From an uncultured Dokdonella sp. (GTDB lineage: Bacteria; Pseudomonadota; Gammaproteobacteria; Xanthomonadales; Rhodanobacteraceae): 34,374 nt of DNA. This document shows positions 7,903-19,411 of this stretch, one piece after another; positions within the stretch are counted from its first letter, which is position 1; each line of letters opens with the position of its first letter. A program made the translations under genes and the position numbers. Location: contig CAKSZY010000020.1 of the NCBI GenBank assembly GCA_934526015.1, forward strand, positions 1 through 34,374. Reading direction: 5' to 3'. The notes below the pieces were generated by a model. The model did not search any database. It saw nothing but the letters and a program-made list of their open reading frames with translations, and was not told the DNA's origin.

Positions 7903-9633
7903 ATGAATCCCGTTCCCGTTCCCGCCACCACCCTCCGCCCGCTGCTGCTGTCGCGCTTCGGACTGCATGTCGTCGCCCTGTTCGTCGTCCTCGCCCTGCT
8001 GCTGGTCGGCGTCGCCGTGCAGGTCTACCGCGCGGTCGGCGAGTTCGCCGCCGCCGGCGACCAGGTCGTCCACACGATGGAGGTCAAACAGGAGGTGCTC
8101 GCCCTGCTGGCGACCCTGCGCGATGCCGAGGCCAGCCAGCGCGCCTACGTCATTTCCGGCAGCAACGAGCGGCTCGCCGACCACTACGGCGAGTTGCCGC
8201 GGATCACCGAGCATCAGCTGCGGCTCGCCGAGCTGGTCTCCGGCAACCGCGAGCAATCGGCCAATGCCGGCATCCTGGCCGAGCTGCTCGAGCGGCGCGT
8301 TGCCGACATGCACGAGATCCTCGCGGTGTTCCACCGGCGCGGCCTCGCCGCCATGCGCGAATCGGCGCAGGTGTCGCGCTCCCGTGACGACGACACGGCC
8401 ATCGAAACCCTGGCCCGGCGCATGCTGGCGATCGAGGACCGCCTGCTGACCGAACGCCAGGCGCGCACCGAGCACATGGCCGCACTGACCCGGCTGCTGA
8501 CGATCGGCGCGGTGGTGTTCTGCATCGTCATCCTTGCCCTCGCCCTCGGCATGGTCCTGCGCGAGCAGGCCCGCCGCCTGCGCAGCGAACTGCGCGTGCG
8601 CTCCTCGAACGAGGAACTCGCCCGCAGCCTCGAGGAATCGCAGCGCCTCGGCCACACCCTGCGCCAGCTCGGCGACCTCGGCGAGATGCTGCAAGGCTGC
8701 CGCAGCCTGGCCGAGGCGAGCACCGGTCTGGCGATATCGCTGCCGCGCCTGCTGCCCGGCTTGGCCGGTTCGATCGGCCTGATCACGGCCTCGCAGGATC
8801 TCGTCGAGAAGCTCACGTTCTGGGGCGACCGCGCCGCCGCCGGCGAAGAGATGTTCGCACCCGACGACTGCTGGGCGCTGCGCCGCGGCCAGATCCATCC
8901 GCTGGCCGACACCACGCCCTCGTTCCGCTGCCGCCATCTTCCGGCTGCCGAGGACGGCTGCGACGGCCACGCCCACGTCTGCGTGCCGCTGATCGCCCAG
9001 GGCGAAATGCTCGGCATCCTGACGCTGGCATCGGCGGACGGCATCGACGCCGACGCCCGCGCGGTCGCCCTCGCCGCCGCCGAGCAGGTCTCGATGGCAC
9101 TGGCCAACCTCAAACTGCAGGAAACCCTGCGCACGCAATCACTGCGCGATCCGCTGACCGGCCTGTTCAACCGCCGCTACCTCGAGGCCTCGCTGGACCG
9201 CGAGCTGCAGCGCGCGATGCGCCGCAAGCAGCCGCTCAGCGTGCTGATGCTCGACGTCGACCACTTCAAGCGCTTCAACGACACCCACGGCCACGATGCC
9301 GGCGACGCCCTGCTGGCGCAGTTCGGCGCCCTGCTGGCGCGCAGCGTGCGCAGCGAGGATGTCGCCTGCCGCTATGGCGGCGAGGAATTCACCATCCTGC
9401 TGCACGAGACCGACGCCGCCCAGGCGATGGAGCGCGCCGAACAGATCTGCGCCGCGGTGCGCGAGCTCGACGTGCAGCATCGCCGGCAGACCCTGGGTCC
9501 GGTGACCGTATCGATCGGGATCGCCACGGCGCCACCCGATGGGGTCGCCGCGAACGAACTGCTGCACGCCGCCGACCGGGCGCTCTATGCCGCCAAGCAC
9601 GGCGGCCGCGACCAGGCGCGGGCCGCGTCCTGA
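7903..9633 (+). CDS. Membrane diguanylate cyclase (CHASE3-like sensor, GAF, GGDEF)
   Basis: Makes c-di-GMP from two GTP. The 576-residue protein has a first membrane helix at about 21-39 and a periplasmic helical domain at about 40-195 (EVLALLATLRDAEASQRAYVISG is typical of CHASE3). A second helix follows at about 198-217, then a short coiled linker, a GAF-like domain at about 265-395 and a GGDEF domain at about 410-570. The active-site motif GGEEF is intact at 492-496. The inhibitory-site motif RSED is at 483-486, exactly five residues before it, so product feedback is expected. I chose ATG 7903 because the protein then opens just before the first helix; a TTG at 7867 is possible. Convergent with the acyl-CoA dehydrogenase, 18 bases apart. 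The signal sensed is unknown. Confidence 0.88.
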   Translation: MNPVPVPATTLRPLLLSRFGLHVVALFVVLALLLVGVAVQVYRAVGEFAAAGDQVVHTMEVKQEVLALLATLRDAEASQRAYVISGSNERLADHYGELPRITEHQLRLAELVSGNREQSANAGILAELLERRVADMHEILAVFHRRGLAAMRESAQVSRSRDDDTAIETLARRMLAIEDRLLTERQARTEHMAALTRLLTIGAVVFCIVILALALGMVLREQARRLRSELRVRSSNEELARSLEESQRLGHTLRQLGDLGEMLQGCRSLAEASTGLAISLPRLLPGLAGSIGLITASQDLVEKLTFWGDRAAAGEEMFAPDDCWALRRGQIHPLADTTPSFRCRHLPAAEDGCDGHAHVCVPLIAQGEMLGILTLASADGIDADARAVALAAAEQVSMALANLKLQETLRTQSLRDPLTGLFNRRYLEASLDRELQRAMRRKQPLSVLMLDVDHFKRFNDTHGHDAGDALLAQFGALLARSVRSEDVACRYGGEEFTILLHETDAAQAMERAEQICAAVRELDVQHRRQTLGPVTVSIGIATAPPDGVAANELLHAADRALYAAKHGGRDQARAAS

Positions 9634-9651
9634 TCGGGCGACCAGCCGGCG

Positions 9652-10812
<1,161 letters not shown>

Positions 10813-10946
10813 GCAGCCCTCCCGGTGAAGACGATGCCCGCAGATGCGGGCAGGCCGTCATTCTAGCGCCCTGCGGTGCCGGGGCCGGAAATCGATGAAG
10901 TCGGGCTCGCGCACGGCTGCATGGCGAACGCAGCCCACCTCCCAAG

Positions 10947-11111
10947 GCCCCTCATCCGGTGCTGCCGCACCACCTTCTCCCCGCTGAAGCGGGGCGAAGG
11001 ACGGCTGGTGCTGTCGCAAGAATGCAAGCTGCACTCTGGTGAAAGCGCCTGCCTGTCCCTTCTCCCCGTTGCGACGGGGAGAAGGTGCGGCGGCAGCCGC
11101 GGATGAGGGGC
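10947..11111 (-). repeat. Family A palindromic repeat, copy 4 (complete, inverted)
   Basis: The same element as at 3711-3876 but in the opposite orientation, with GCCCCTCATCC and GGATGAGGGGC ends and both hairpins. Outside the left end, CCACCTCCCAAG resembles the flank of copy 1. Unlike the other copies it lies in a divergent upstream region, between the acyl-CoA dehydrogenase start and the SahR-like gene. Confidence 0.9.
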
Positions 11112-11211
11112 CGTGGGCGCTGCGCTTGCGAGTCGCCGCCGCTGGAGGTTCACGTCTCCCCGCTTTCGCCGGGCGAAGGAACTGCGTTGCCTGCTCACGC
11201 CGGATCGCCCG

Positions 11212-11240
11212 TTGACGGCCCGTGTCCGCACGATTAGGCT
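11212..11240 (+). promoter_or_regulatory. Candidate sigma-70 promoter of sahR-metH
   Basis: TTGACG (five of six) and TAGGCT (three of six) are separated by 17 bases. Transcription would start near 11247, immediately at the operator-like palindrome, leaving a leader of about 30 bases. Confidence 0.5.
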
Positions 11241-11247
11241 GCGCTTC

Positions 11248-11265
11248 CATCTTTCGATCAAGATG
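11248..11265. promoter_or_regulatory. Operator-like palindrome before the SahR-like gene
   Basis: CATCTT-TCGATC-AAGATG has perfect 6-base arms, and pairing partly resumes outside them (TT/AA). It lies at the predicted transcription start and ends one base before the AAAGGA ribosome-binding site. An ArsR-type repressor bound here would block the promoter, so it is a good candidate for autoregulation by the SahR-like protein. I did not check it against a published motif. Confidence 0.6.
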
Positions 11266-11277
11266 AAAGGATAATCG

Positions 11278-12204
11278 GTGGATCTGGCTGCGACTTCGGC
11301 CCTGCTGCGCCTGCTGTCCGATCCGACGCGCGTGCGCCTGCTTGGCCTGCTCGAGCGCGAGGAGCTGACCGTCGCCGAGCTGTCGGCAGTGCTGCGCCTC
11401 GCCCAGCCGCGCGTGTCGACGCATCTGGCCAAGCTGAAGGAAGCCGACCTCGTGCGCGACCGCCGCGCCGGGGTGTCCTCGTACTACCGCTTCAACGGCG
11501 AACTCGACACGCCGCACGCGGCGCTGCTGCAGGCGCTCAAGACGAACATCGAGGATGCCCTGCTGCGCGACGACGAGCGGCGCCTGCCGGGCATTCTGGC
11601 CAAGCGCGCGCGCGCCGAGGGCTGGGCCGACACCGTGGCCGGCGACATGGAACGCCACTACTCGCCGGGGCGCACCTGGGAAACCCTCGCCCGCTCGATG
11701 ACGCGCCTGGCCGAACCGGGCGACGTGCTCGACATCGCCTCCGGTGACGGCGTGCTGGCCGAACTGCTGGCGCCGCGCGCGCGCTCGATCGTCTGCGTCG
11801 ATGCCAGTCCGCGCGTGGTCGCCGCCGCGCGCGAACGCCTCAAGGGGTTCGCCAACGTCGAGGTCGCCGAGGGCGACATGCACGCGCTCGACCTCGGTCA
11901 GCGCCGCTTCGACCTCGTCCTGTTGATGCACGCACTGACCTACAGCGAGCGCCCCGCCGAGGTCGTCGGCGAAGCCGCACGCATGCTGCGCAAGGGCGGC
12001 CGCCTGCTGGTCGCCACCCTCGCCCGCCACGCCCACCGCACCGCGGTCGAGCCGTTCGAGCATCGCAATCTCGGTTTCCGCCCCGACGAACTGCGCGGCT
12101 TCGCCAGCGCGGCCGGCTTGACCGTCGACACCTGCGAACGCATCACCCGCGAGGTCAAGGCGCCGCATTTCGAAGTCCTTTCCCTGCTCGCCTTCAAGCC
12201 ATGA
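11278..12204 (+). CDS. sahR: ArsR-family regulator fused to a SAM methyltransferase-like domain (SahR-like)
   Basis: The protein has 308 residues: an ArsR winged helix-turn-helix at about 1-80 ([14 protein letters not shown], then [17 protein letters not shown]) and a class I methyltransferase fold at about 130-300 with the SAM-site motif DIASGDG at 152-158. This is the architecture of SahR, described as a repressor of the methionine/SAM cycle that senses S-adenosylhomocysteine through its methyltransferase-like domain. The GTG start has AAAGGA six bases upstream. Its stop overlaps the start of the MetH N-terminal half (ATGA), so regulator and target share an operon. A promoter and palindrome lie directly upstream. 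An active methyltransferase with a fused HTH is the alternative. Confidence 0.8.
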   Translation: MDLAATSALLRLLSDPTRVRLLGLLEREELTVAELSAVLRLAQPRVSTHLAKLKEADLVRDRRAGVSSYYRFNGELDTPHAALLQALKTNIEDALLRDDERRLPGILAKRARAEGWADTVAGDMERHYSPGRTWETLARSMTRLAEPGDVLDIASGDGVLAELLAPRARSIVCVDASPRVVAAARERLKGFANVEVAEGDMHALDLGQRRFDLVLLMHALTYSERPAEVVGEAARMLRKGGRLLVATLARHAHRTAVEPFEHRNLGFRPDELRGFASAAGLTVDTCERITREVKAPHFEVLSLLAFKP

Positions 12205-13291
12205 GCCGACATCGCCTTCCGTGGGCAAATCCCGCCCGCGTCGCCGCCCTCGAGGACGCCCTGGCCCGCCGCATCCTCGTCATCGACGGCGCCATGGGCA
12301 CGATGATCCAGCAGCACCAGCTCGGCGAGGCCGACTACCGCGGCGAGCGCTTCGCGGCGGGCTGCGACGGCGAGCACGCACATGCGCACGGCCCCGGCTG
12401 CGCGCACGACCTCAAGGGCAACAACGACCTGCTGCTGCTGACCCGGCCGGACCTCATCGCCGGCGTGCACAGCGCCTACCTCGAGGCCGGCGCCGACCTG
12501 ATCGAGACGAACACCTTCAACGCGACCTCGATCAGCCAGGCCGACTACCGCCTCGAACACCTCGTCCACGAACTCAACCGCGAAGGCGCGCGCCTCGCCC
12601 GTGCCTGCTGCGATGCCATCGAGGCACGCACCCCGGGGCAACCACGCTTCGTCATCGGCGTGCTCGGCCCGACCAGCCGCACCGCCTCGATCAGTCCCGA
12701 CGTCAACGACCCCGGCTTCCGCAACACGAACTTCGACGAGTTGCGCGCGACCTACCGCGAAGCGGCCGACGGCCTGATCGACGGCGGCGCCGACACCCTG
12801 ATGGTCGAGACGATCTTCGACACCCTCAACGCCAAGGCCGCGCTGTACGCGATCGAGGAAGTCTTCGACGCGCGCGGCAGCCGCCTGCCGATCATGATTT
12901 CCGGCACGATCACCGACCGTTCGGGACGCACCCTGTCGGGACAGACCGCCGAGGCCTTCCACGCCTCGCTCGCGCATGCGCGACCGCTGTCGATCGGGCT
13001 CAACTGCGCGCTCGGCGCCAGGGACCTGCGCGAACACGTCGCCACGCTGGCGAGGGTCGCCGGCTGCGCGGTCAGCGCGCATCCGAACGCCGGCCTGCCG
13101 AACGCCTTCGGCGGCTACGACGAGACGCCCGGGGAAATGGCCGCCACGCTCCGCGAGTTCGCCGAAGCCGGCCTGCTCAACCTCGTCGGCGGCTGCTGCG
13201 GCACCACGCCCGCGCACATCGCCGCGATTGCCGAAGCGGTGCGCGGCCTGCCGCCGCGCGTCCTGCCGGGCCTGCACACGGCCTGCGCCGC

Positions 13292-13295
<4 letters not shown>
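12201..13295 (+). CDS. metH: Methionine synthase MetH, N-terminal half (homocysteine-binding module)
   Basis: The homocysteine methyltransferase domain of cobalamin-dependent methionine synthase, as a separate 364-residue protein. Zinc ligands are C269 (GLNCALG) and C332-C333 (GGCCGTTP), each 22 positions beyond the E. coli counterparts 247, 310 and 311. DGAMGTMIQ and DLKGNNDLL mark the N-terminal barrel. A Cys/His-rich insertion at about 54-69 ([15 protein letters not shown]) precedes DLKGNND and is absent from E. coli MetH. The protein needs the C-terminal half encoded next for methyl transfer. Start and stop overlap the neighbouring genes by four bases (ATGA). Splitting of MetH into two proteins is known in Xanthomonas relatives. 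Confidence 0.93.
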
Positions 13296-15997
<2,702 letters not shown>

Positions 15998-16013
15998 GCG
16001 CAGTCGCCCCCGT

Positions 16014-16072
16014 GGAACGGAGCTTGCTCCGCTGCTTCGATCAACGCTTCAGCCGAGCAAGCTCTCGGCTCC
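16014..16072. repeat. Family B repeat (GAGCAAGCTC type), copy 1
   Basis: CGGAGCTTGCTCCG is followed by AGCCGAG-CAAGCT-CTCGGCT, a perfect 7-bp stem. The same words recur at 34031-34177. It sits between the convergent metH C-terminal half and the LAB_N gene, where a hairpin could act as a two-way transcription barrier; there is no T run. Confidence 0.65.
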
Positions 16073-16102
16073 AAGGGAAGATCGCGCGGTTGGCAGGGCC
16101 AA

Positions 16103-16408
16103 TCAGGCGGCACTTCCCTGCCGATGGCGGAAATCGACCGCCAGGTTGTAGATCGCCACGAACGCCGGAAACAGGTTCGAGAGCACGCCGACCGAATCGT
16201 TCTTGCCGAAGGTGAAATAGCCGACCAGCATCAGGCTGCCCGCCATCGACAGCCACCAGAACGCCCGCGGCATGTGCACGCGCCCGAGCCGTTTCGTCGC
16301 GTACATCTGCACGAACCAGCGGCTGGTGAACAACAGCACGCCGAGGTAGCCGACGAGTTTCCACGGCGTCACGCCGATGGTGTGGACGTGGAACAGGACT
16401 TCGTTCAT
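16103..16408 (-). CDS. LAB_N (lipid A biosynthesis N-terminal) domain membrane protein
   Basis: A small inner-membrane protein of 101 residues made of one LAB_N domain (PF07578): VGYLGVLLFTSRWFVQMY, then PRAFWWLSMAGSLMLVGYFTFGKNDSVGVLSNLFPAFVAIYNL, giving about three membrane helices. The domain name comes from its fusion to lipid-A-disaccharide synthase in some bacteria; as a stand-alone protein it usually lies beside glycosyltransferases for lipid-linked sugars. No such partner is adjacent here. The chosen ATG gives the normal domain length but lacks a good ribosome-binding site; an in-frame ATG ten codons upstream is possible. It is monocistronic as far as can be seen. Confidence 0.82.
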   Translation of the reverse strand: MNEVLFHVHTIGVTPWKLVGYLGVLLFTSRWFVQMYATKRLGRVHMPRAFWWLSMAGSLMLVGYFTFGKNDSVGVLSNLFPAFVAIYNLAVDFRHRQGSAA

Positions 16409-16541
16409 GGCGAAAGGACATGCGGAGGGACTCCGCATTCTATCCACCCGCGCGTCGCGTGCCTTGCCGATCATCCACGCGCTGCATGCGCACTGCGAAG
16501 CGTCGATTCCAGCTCGCCGATCCTCCTTCGATTCCTCAGAG

Positions 16542-16760
16542 CCGGACGCAGTCCGATCGGCGCGGATGCCGGGGTGCCCTTTCCTTTGCCTAGTTTCCTT
16601 GACTCCGCGCATCCTGCGCTCCGCCCCTTCGGGGCCGGCTGCGCCGTTCGCGCCGCTCCTGCGGCGCAGTGGGCAAGCAAAGGAAAGCAGGGCGCTCGCC
16701 GCCGAGGCGGGCGGAACACCGAGACAACGCACCCAGGTGAGCACGAAGAACCAAGGCCGA
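16542..16760. repeat. Intergenic repeat cluster, family C (copy 2)
   Basis: CGGACGCAGTCCG, GCCGGGGTGCCCTT, GGCAAGCAAAGGAAAG and CGCCGCCGAGGCGGGCGGAAC match the order of words at 44-150. An extra GC-rich palindromic segment (about 16610-16670, containing CCCCTTCGGGG) is inserted between the two arms. It occupies most of the 500-base gap between the LAB_N gene and phaC. No gene is supported in 16409-16909. Confidence 0.75.
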
Positions 16761-16909
16761 AAGCCGAGCCCGGTCACGTAACCCGAAAAGCAAAAGCATC
16801 ACGCCTGAACGCGTTTCCTGCAAACGAACAAAGAATCGTCCAATCGTGCAACAGGAAACGCCTTCGGCCGTCACGCCCTCGATCTTCCAGCTCCCGATTC
16901 CCCGCGAGA

Positions 16910-17974
16910 TCAACTCCGCGCCTTCAACCACTCATGGATCGCCGGCGGCACCTCGCGCTGCGCACGACCCGAGACGTAGATGCCGATATGCCCGCCCTTG
17001 AAGGCGATCTGCGTGTAATCGCGACTGCCGACCACATCCTTCAGCGCGCGCGAGGAATCCGGCGGCACCAGATGGTCCTGCTCGGCGAAGATGTTGAGCA
17101 CCGGCATGGTGATGTTGGCGAGATCGACCGCCTTCCCGCCGATGCTCAGGCCGCCCTTGAGCAGCTTGTTGCCCTGGTAGAAGTCGCGCATGAACTGGCG
17201 GAATGCCTCGCCGGCCTGGTCGGGCGAATCGAAGATCCACTTCTCCATGCGCAGGAAGTTCTCCAGTTCGTCCTTGTCGTCGAGGATGTCGACCAGGCCG
17301 ATGTACTTCTGCTGCAGCAGCCGCATCGGCTTGAGGGTCAGGTAGCACCAGTTCATGAGGTCGGCCGGCACGTTGCCGATGGTGTCGACGAACAGGTCGG
17401 CATCCATCTTGCGCGTCCAGTTCGACAGCATGTTGTCCGGCGTGTGGAAGTCGACCGGCGTGACCATGGTGACGAGGTTCTTCACTTTGTCGGGATGGAT
17501 CGCGCTGAAGCACAGCGAGAACGCGCCACCCTGGCAGATGCCGAGGATGTTGATCTTCTTCACCCCCGCATTGCGCGCAACCGCGTCGACGCTGCGGCGG
17601 ATGTAGCCGTTGATGTAGTCGTCGAGGGTCAGCCAGCGGTCGGCGCGGTCGGGGTAGCCCCAGTCGATCAGGTAGACGTCCTCGCCTTGCGCAAGCAGGT
17701 TGCGCACGAGCGACTTGTCTTCCTGCAGGTCGACCATGTACGGGCGGTTGACCAGCGCGTAGACGATCAGCGTCGGCACCTTCGCGGTCGGCGCGCGTTC
17801 GCCGCGGAAGCGGTAGACCACGAGCTTGTCCTCGCGGTAGACCTCCTCCTTCGGCGTGCAGCCGAAGTCGACATCGTCGAGCTTGCGCAAGACCTCGACG
17901 CCGGCGGCGAGCTTCTTCTGGAAACGGATCGTCTCGTCGACGACGCGGGAGGGATCAAGGCGGACGGGACCCAT
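16910..17974 (-). CDS. phaC: Class III polyhydroxyalkanoate synthase subunit PhaC
   Basis: Polymerises (R)-3-hydroxyacyl-CoA, usually 3-hydroxybutyryl-CoA, into PHA at the granule surface. The length (354) is that of class III PhaC, which needs PhaE. The catalytic triad is C147 in the lipase-like box GICQGG, D300 in EQDHLVPP and H329 in GGHIGIYVSG, each two positions before those known for Allochromatium vinosum PhaC (149, 302, 331). A GAGGAGC ribosome-binding site lies before the ATG. It follows phaE by ten bases in the same operon. No phaA or phaB lies in the window, so the monomer supply is encoded elsewhere. Confidence 0.96.
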   Translation of the reverse strand: MGPVRLDPSRVVDETIRFQKKLAAGVEVLRKLDDVDFGCTPKEEVYREDKLVVYRFRGERAPTAKVPTLIVYALVNRPYMVDLQEDKSLVRNLLAQGEDVYLIDWGYPDRADRWLTLDDYINGYIRRSVDAVARNAGVKKINILGICQGGAFSLCFSAIHPDKVKNLVTMVTPVDFHTPDNMLSNWTRKMDADLFVDTIGNVPADLMNWCYLTLKPMRLLQQKYIGLVDILDDKDELENFLRMEKWIFDSPDQAGEAFRQFMRDFYQGNKLLKGGLSIGGKAVDLANITMPVLNIFAEQDHLVPPDSSRALKDVVGSRDYTQIAFKGGHIGIYVSGRAQREVPPAIHEWLKARS

Positions 17975-17984
17975 GGCGTGCTCC

Positions 17985-19310
17985 TCAGCGCTTGGCCAGT
18001 TTCGACTTCAGTTTCGACGGCGCGGCAGCGCCGGCGTTGGCGCGCGCGAAACGCGCCATGCGTGCGGCGAACGAGCGCTTTCCGGCCGGCGATTCCACGA
18101 CCTCGGCGGGCGCTGCAGGGGCGGCCTTGCGCCGCGTCGCGCGGGCCGGCTTCGCGCGTTTGGCGGATGGCGGTTTCGGGCGCGCGGTGGCTGGCGGCTT
18201 CGTCTCGGCAGCGGTCGAACGCGACACCGCACGGGCGACCTGCGGCATCGACTTGGCCTTGCGCGGCGCGCTGCGGCGACGCGGCTTCGCCGCCGTGGCC
18301 GCCTTCGGCGCCTCCGCCGGGGCACGCGCCGGACGCCCGAACGCGACCACGTTGGAGGGCGCCGCGGCCGCATGCAGGGCGGCAACTTCCGCGCGCAGCG
18401 CGTCGACCTCGGCACTCAATGCCGCCACGTCGCCGACCGCCTCGCGTTCGGCGCGGAACTCGCGCCGCAGCGCCTGCAGGCGCTCGCCGATCGAGTCGAC
18501 TTCGCTGCGCGTCGGCACACCGACCTCGTTGCTGAAGCGTTCGACCCGGCGCTGGACATGCTCGCGCACGCGCATCTGTGCATTGACGAGCGCGCCGTAG
18601 GTTTCGCGGAACTCCTCGGAAAGGGCGATGCCGGCATAGGCCTCCTCGACCGCATCGATCCACAGGTCATACAGGCCGCGTACCGATTCGATCTGGCGCC
18701 CCGGCTCCTCGCGCTCGGCGAGCTTGAGCTGGAAACGGGCGAAGCCCTGCTCGCCGACCTTCAGCATCAGGCGGTTGTAGCGGGCCATCTGCTCCTGGTA
18801 GTCGAGCAGCGCGCGCGCGCCCGCTTGCGCTTCCTCCTGGTGTTCGCGCAGGAAGCCGAACGCCGGCAGGTCGAGCGAGCCACGTGCGTTTTCGAGCATC
18901 GGGCCGGCGGCGGCGCTGAAGCGCTCCATCATCTGCTCGAATCCGGCCGCACCCTGGGTGCCGAATCCGCGCAGGGCCTCGCCGAACGGATGGGCGAACC
19001 ACGGCGCCGCACCCGGCGCCACACCGGCGCCGCTGCCGAAGGCACCGAGCCACGGCGGCATGCCGCCGGCATGACCGCCCGGCTGGCCGCTGGCGGAGGT
19101 GACCAGCGACTGCAGCAGGCCGAGGTAGCCTTGGGCGCCGGCGACCATGCGCTCGATCGCCTCGCCCTGTGCCGTCGAGGTGGCGCCGGCGTTCCATGAC
19201 GGCATGGCGAACGGATGGGTGGAACCTGCCGCGGGCAGCTTCGCCATGAAGTCGCGCAGTGCGCCTTCCCACTGTCGCGCCCACTGGCTGAAATCGATCG
19301 GATCGGTCAT
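17985..19310 (-). CDS. phaE: Class III PHA synthase subunit PhaE with long basic tail
   Basis: The non-catalytic partner that activates PhaC. The PhaE core covers about 1-325 (WARQWEGALRDFM at the start, YNRLMLKVGEQGFARFQLKL, ESVRGLYDLWIDAVEEAYAG, then a coiled coil near 260-315). The last 115 residues or so (from about 327) are low-complexity and rich in Lys, Arg, Ala and Pro (AAKPRRRSAPRKAK, SAKRAKPARATRRKAAP), making it 441 residues, longer than the usual 350-370. I chose the ATG at 19310 because GGAG lies nine bases before it; an in-frame ATG at 19319 almost touches that motif. A TATCAT -10-like hexamer (minus strand, 19359-19364) lies in the 101-base gap after the oligomer hydrolase. The tail may bind DNA (inference). 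Confidence 0.93.
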   Translation of the reverse strand: MTDPIDFSQWARQWEGALRDFMAKLPAAGSTHPFAMPSWNAGATSTAQGEAIERMVAGAQGYLGLLQSLVTSASGQPGGHAGGMPPWLGAFGSGAGVAPGAAPWFAHPFGEALRGFGTQGAAGFEQMMERFSAAAGPMLENARGSLDLPAFGFLREHQEEAQAGARALLDYQEQMARYNRLMLKVGEQGFARFQLKLAEREEPGRQIESVRGLYDLWIDAVEEAYAGIALSEEFRETYGALVNAQMRVREHVQRRVERFSNEVGVPTRSEVDSIGERLQALRREFRAEREAVGDVAALSAEVDALRAEVAALHAAAAPSNVVAFGRPARAPAEAPKAATAAKPRRRSAPRKAKSMPQVARAVSRSTAAETKPPATARPKPPSAKRAKPARATRRKAAPAAPAEVVESPAGKRSFAARMARFARANAGAAAPSKLKSKLAKR

Positions 19311-19411
19311 CGCGTGCATCTCCGGAACGCTGGTTCACGACGAGTGTCGTCGCCGCAAATGATAGTACGGTTGCGCCATCGCCCCGATCGTGGAGCTGCC
19401 GGCCGCGGCGA

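Noticed and set aside
11111..11277. SAM, SAH or cobalamin riboswitch before the methionine operon
   Set aside because: The predicted leader is about 30 bases, too short for these aptamers, and the palindrome there fits a protein operator better.
16124..18535. 803-codon open frame on the plus strand
   Set aside because: Passes through a family C repeat and antisense to phaC and phaE; no motif.
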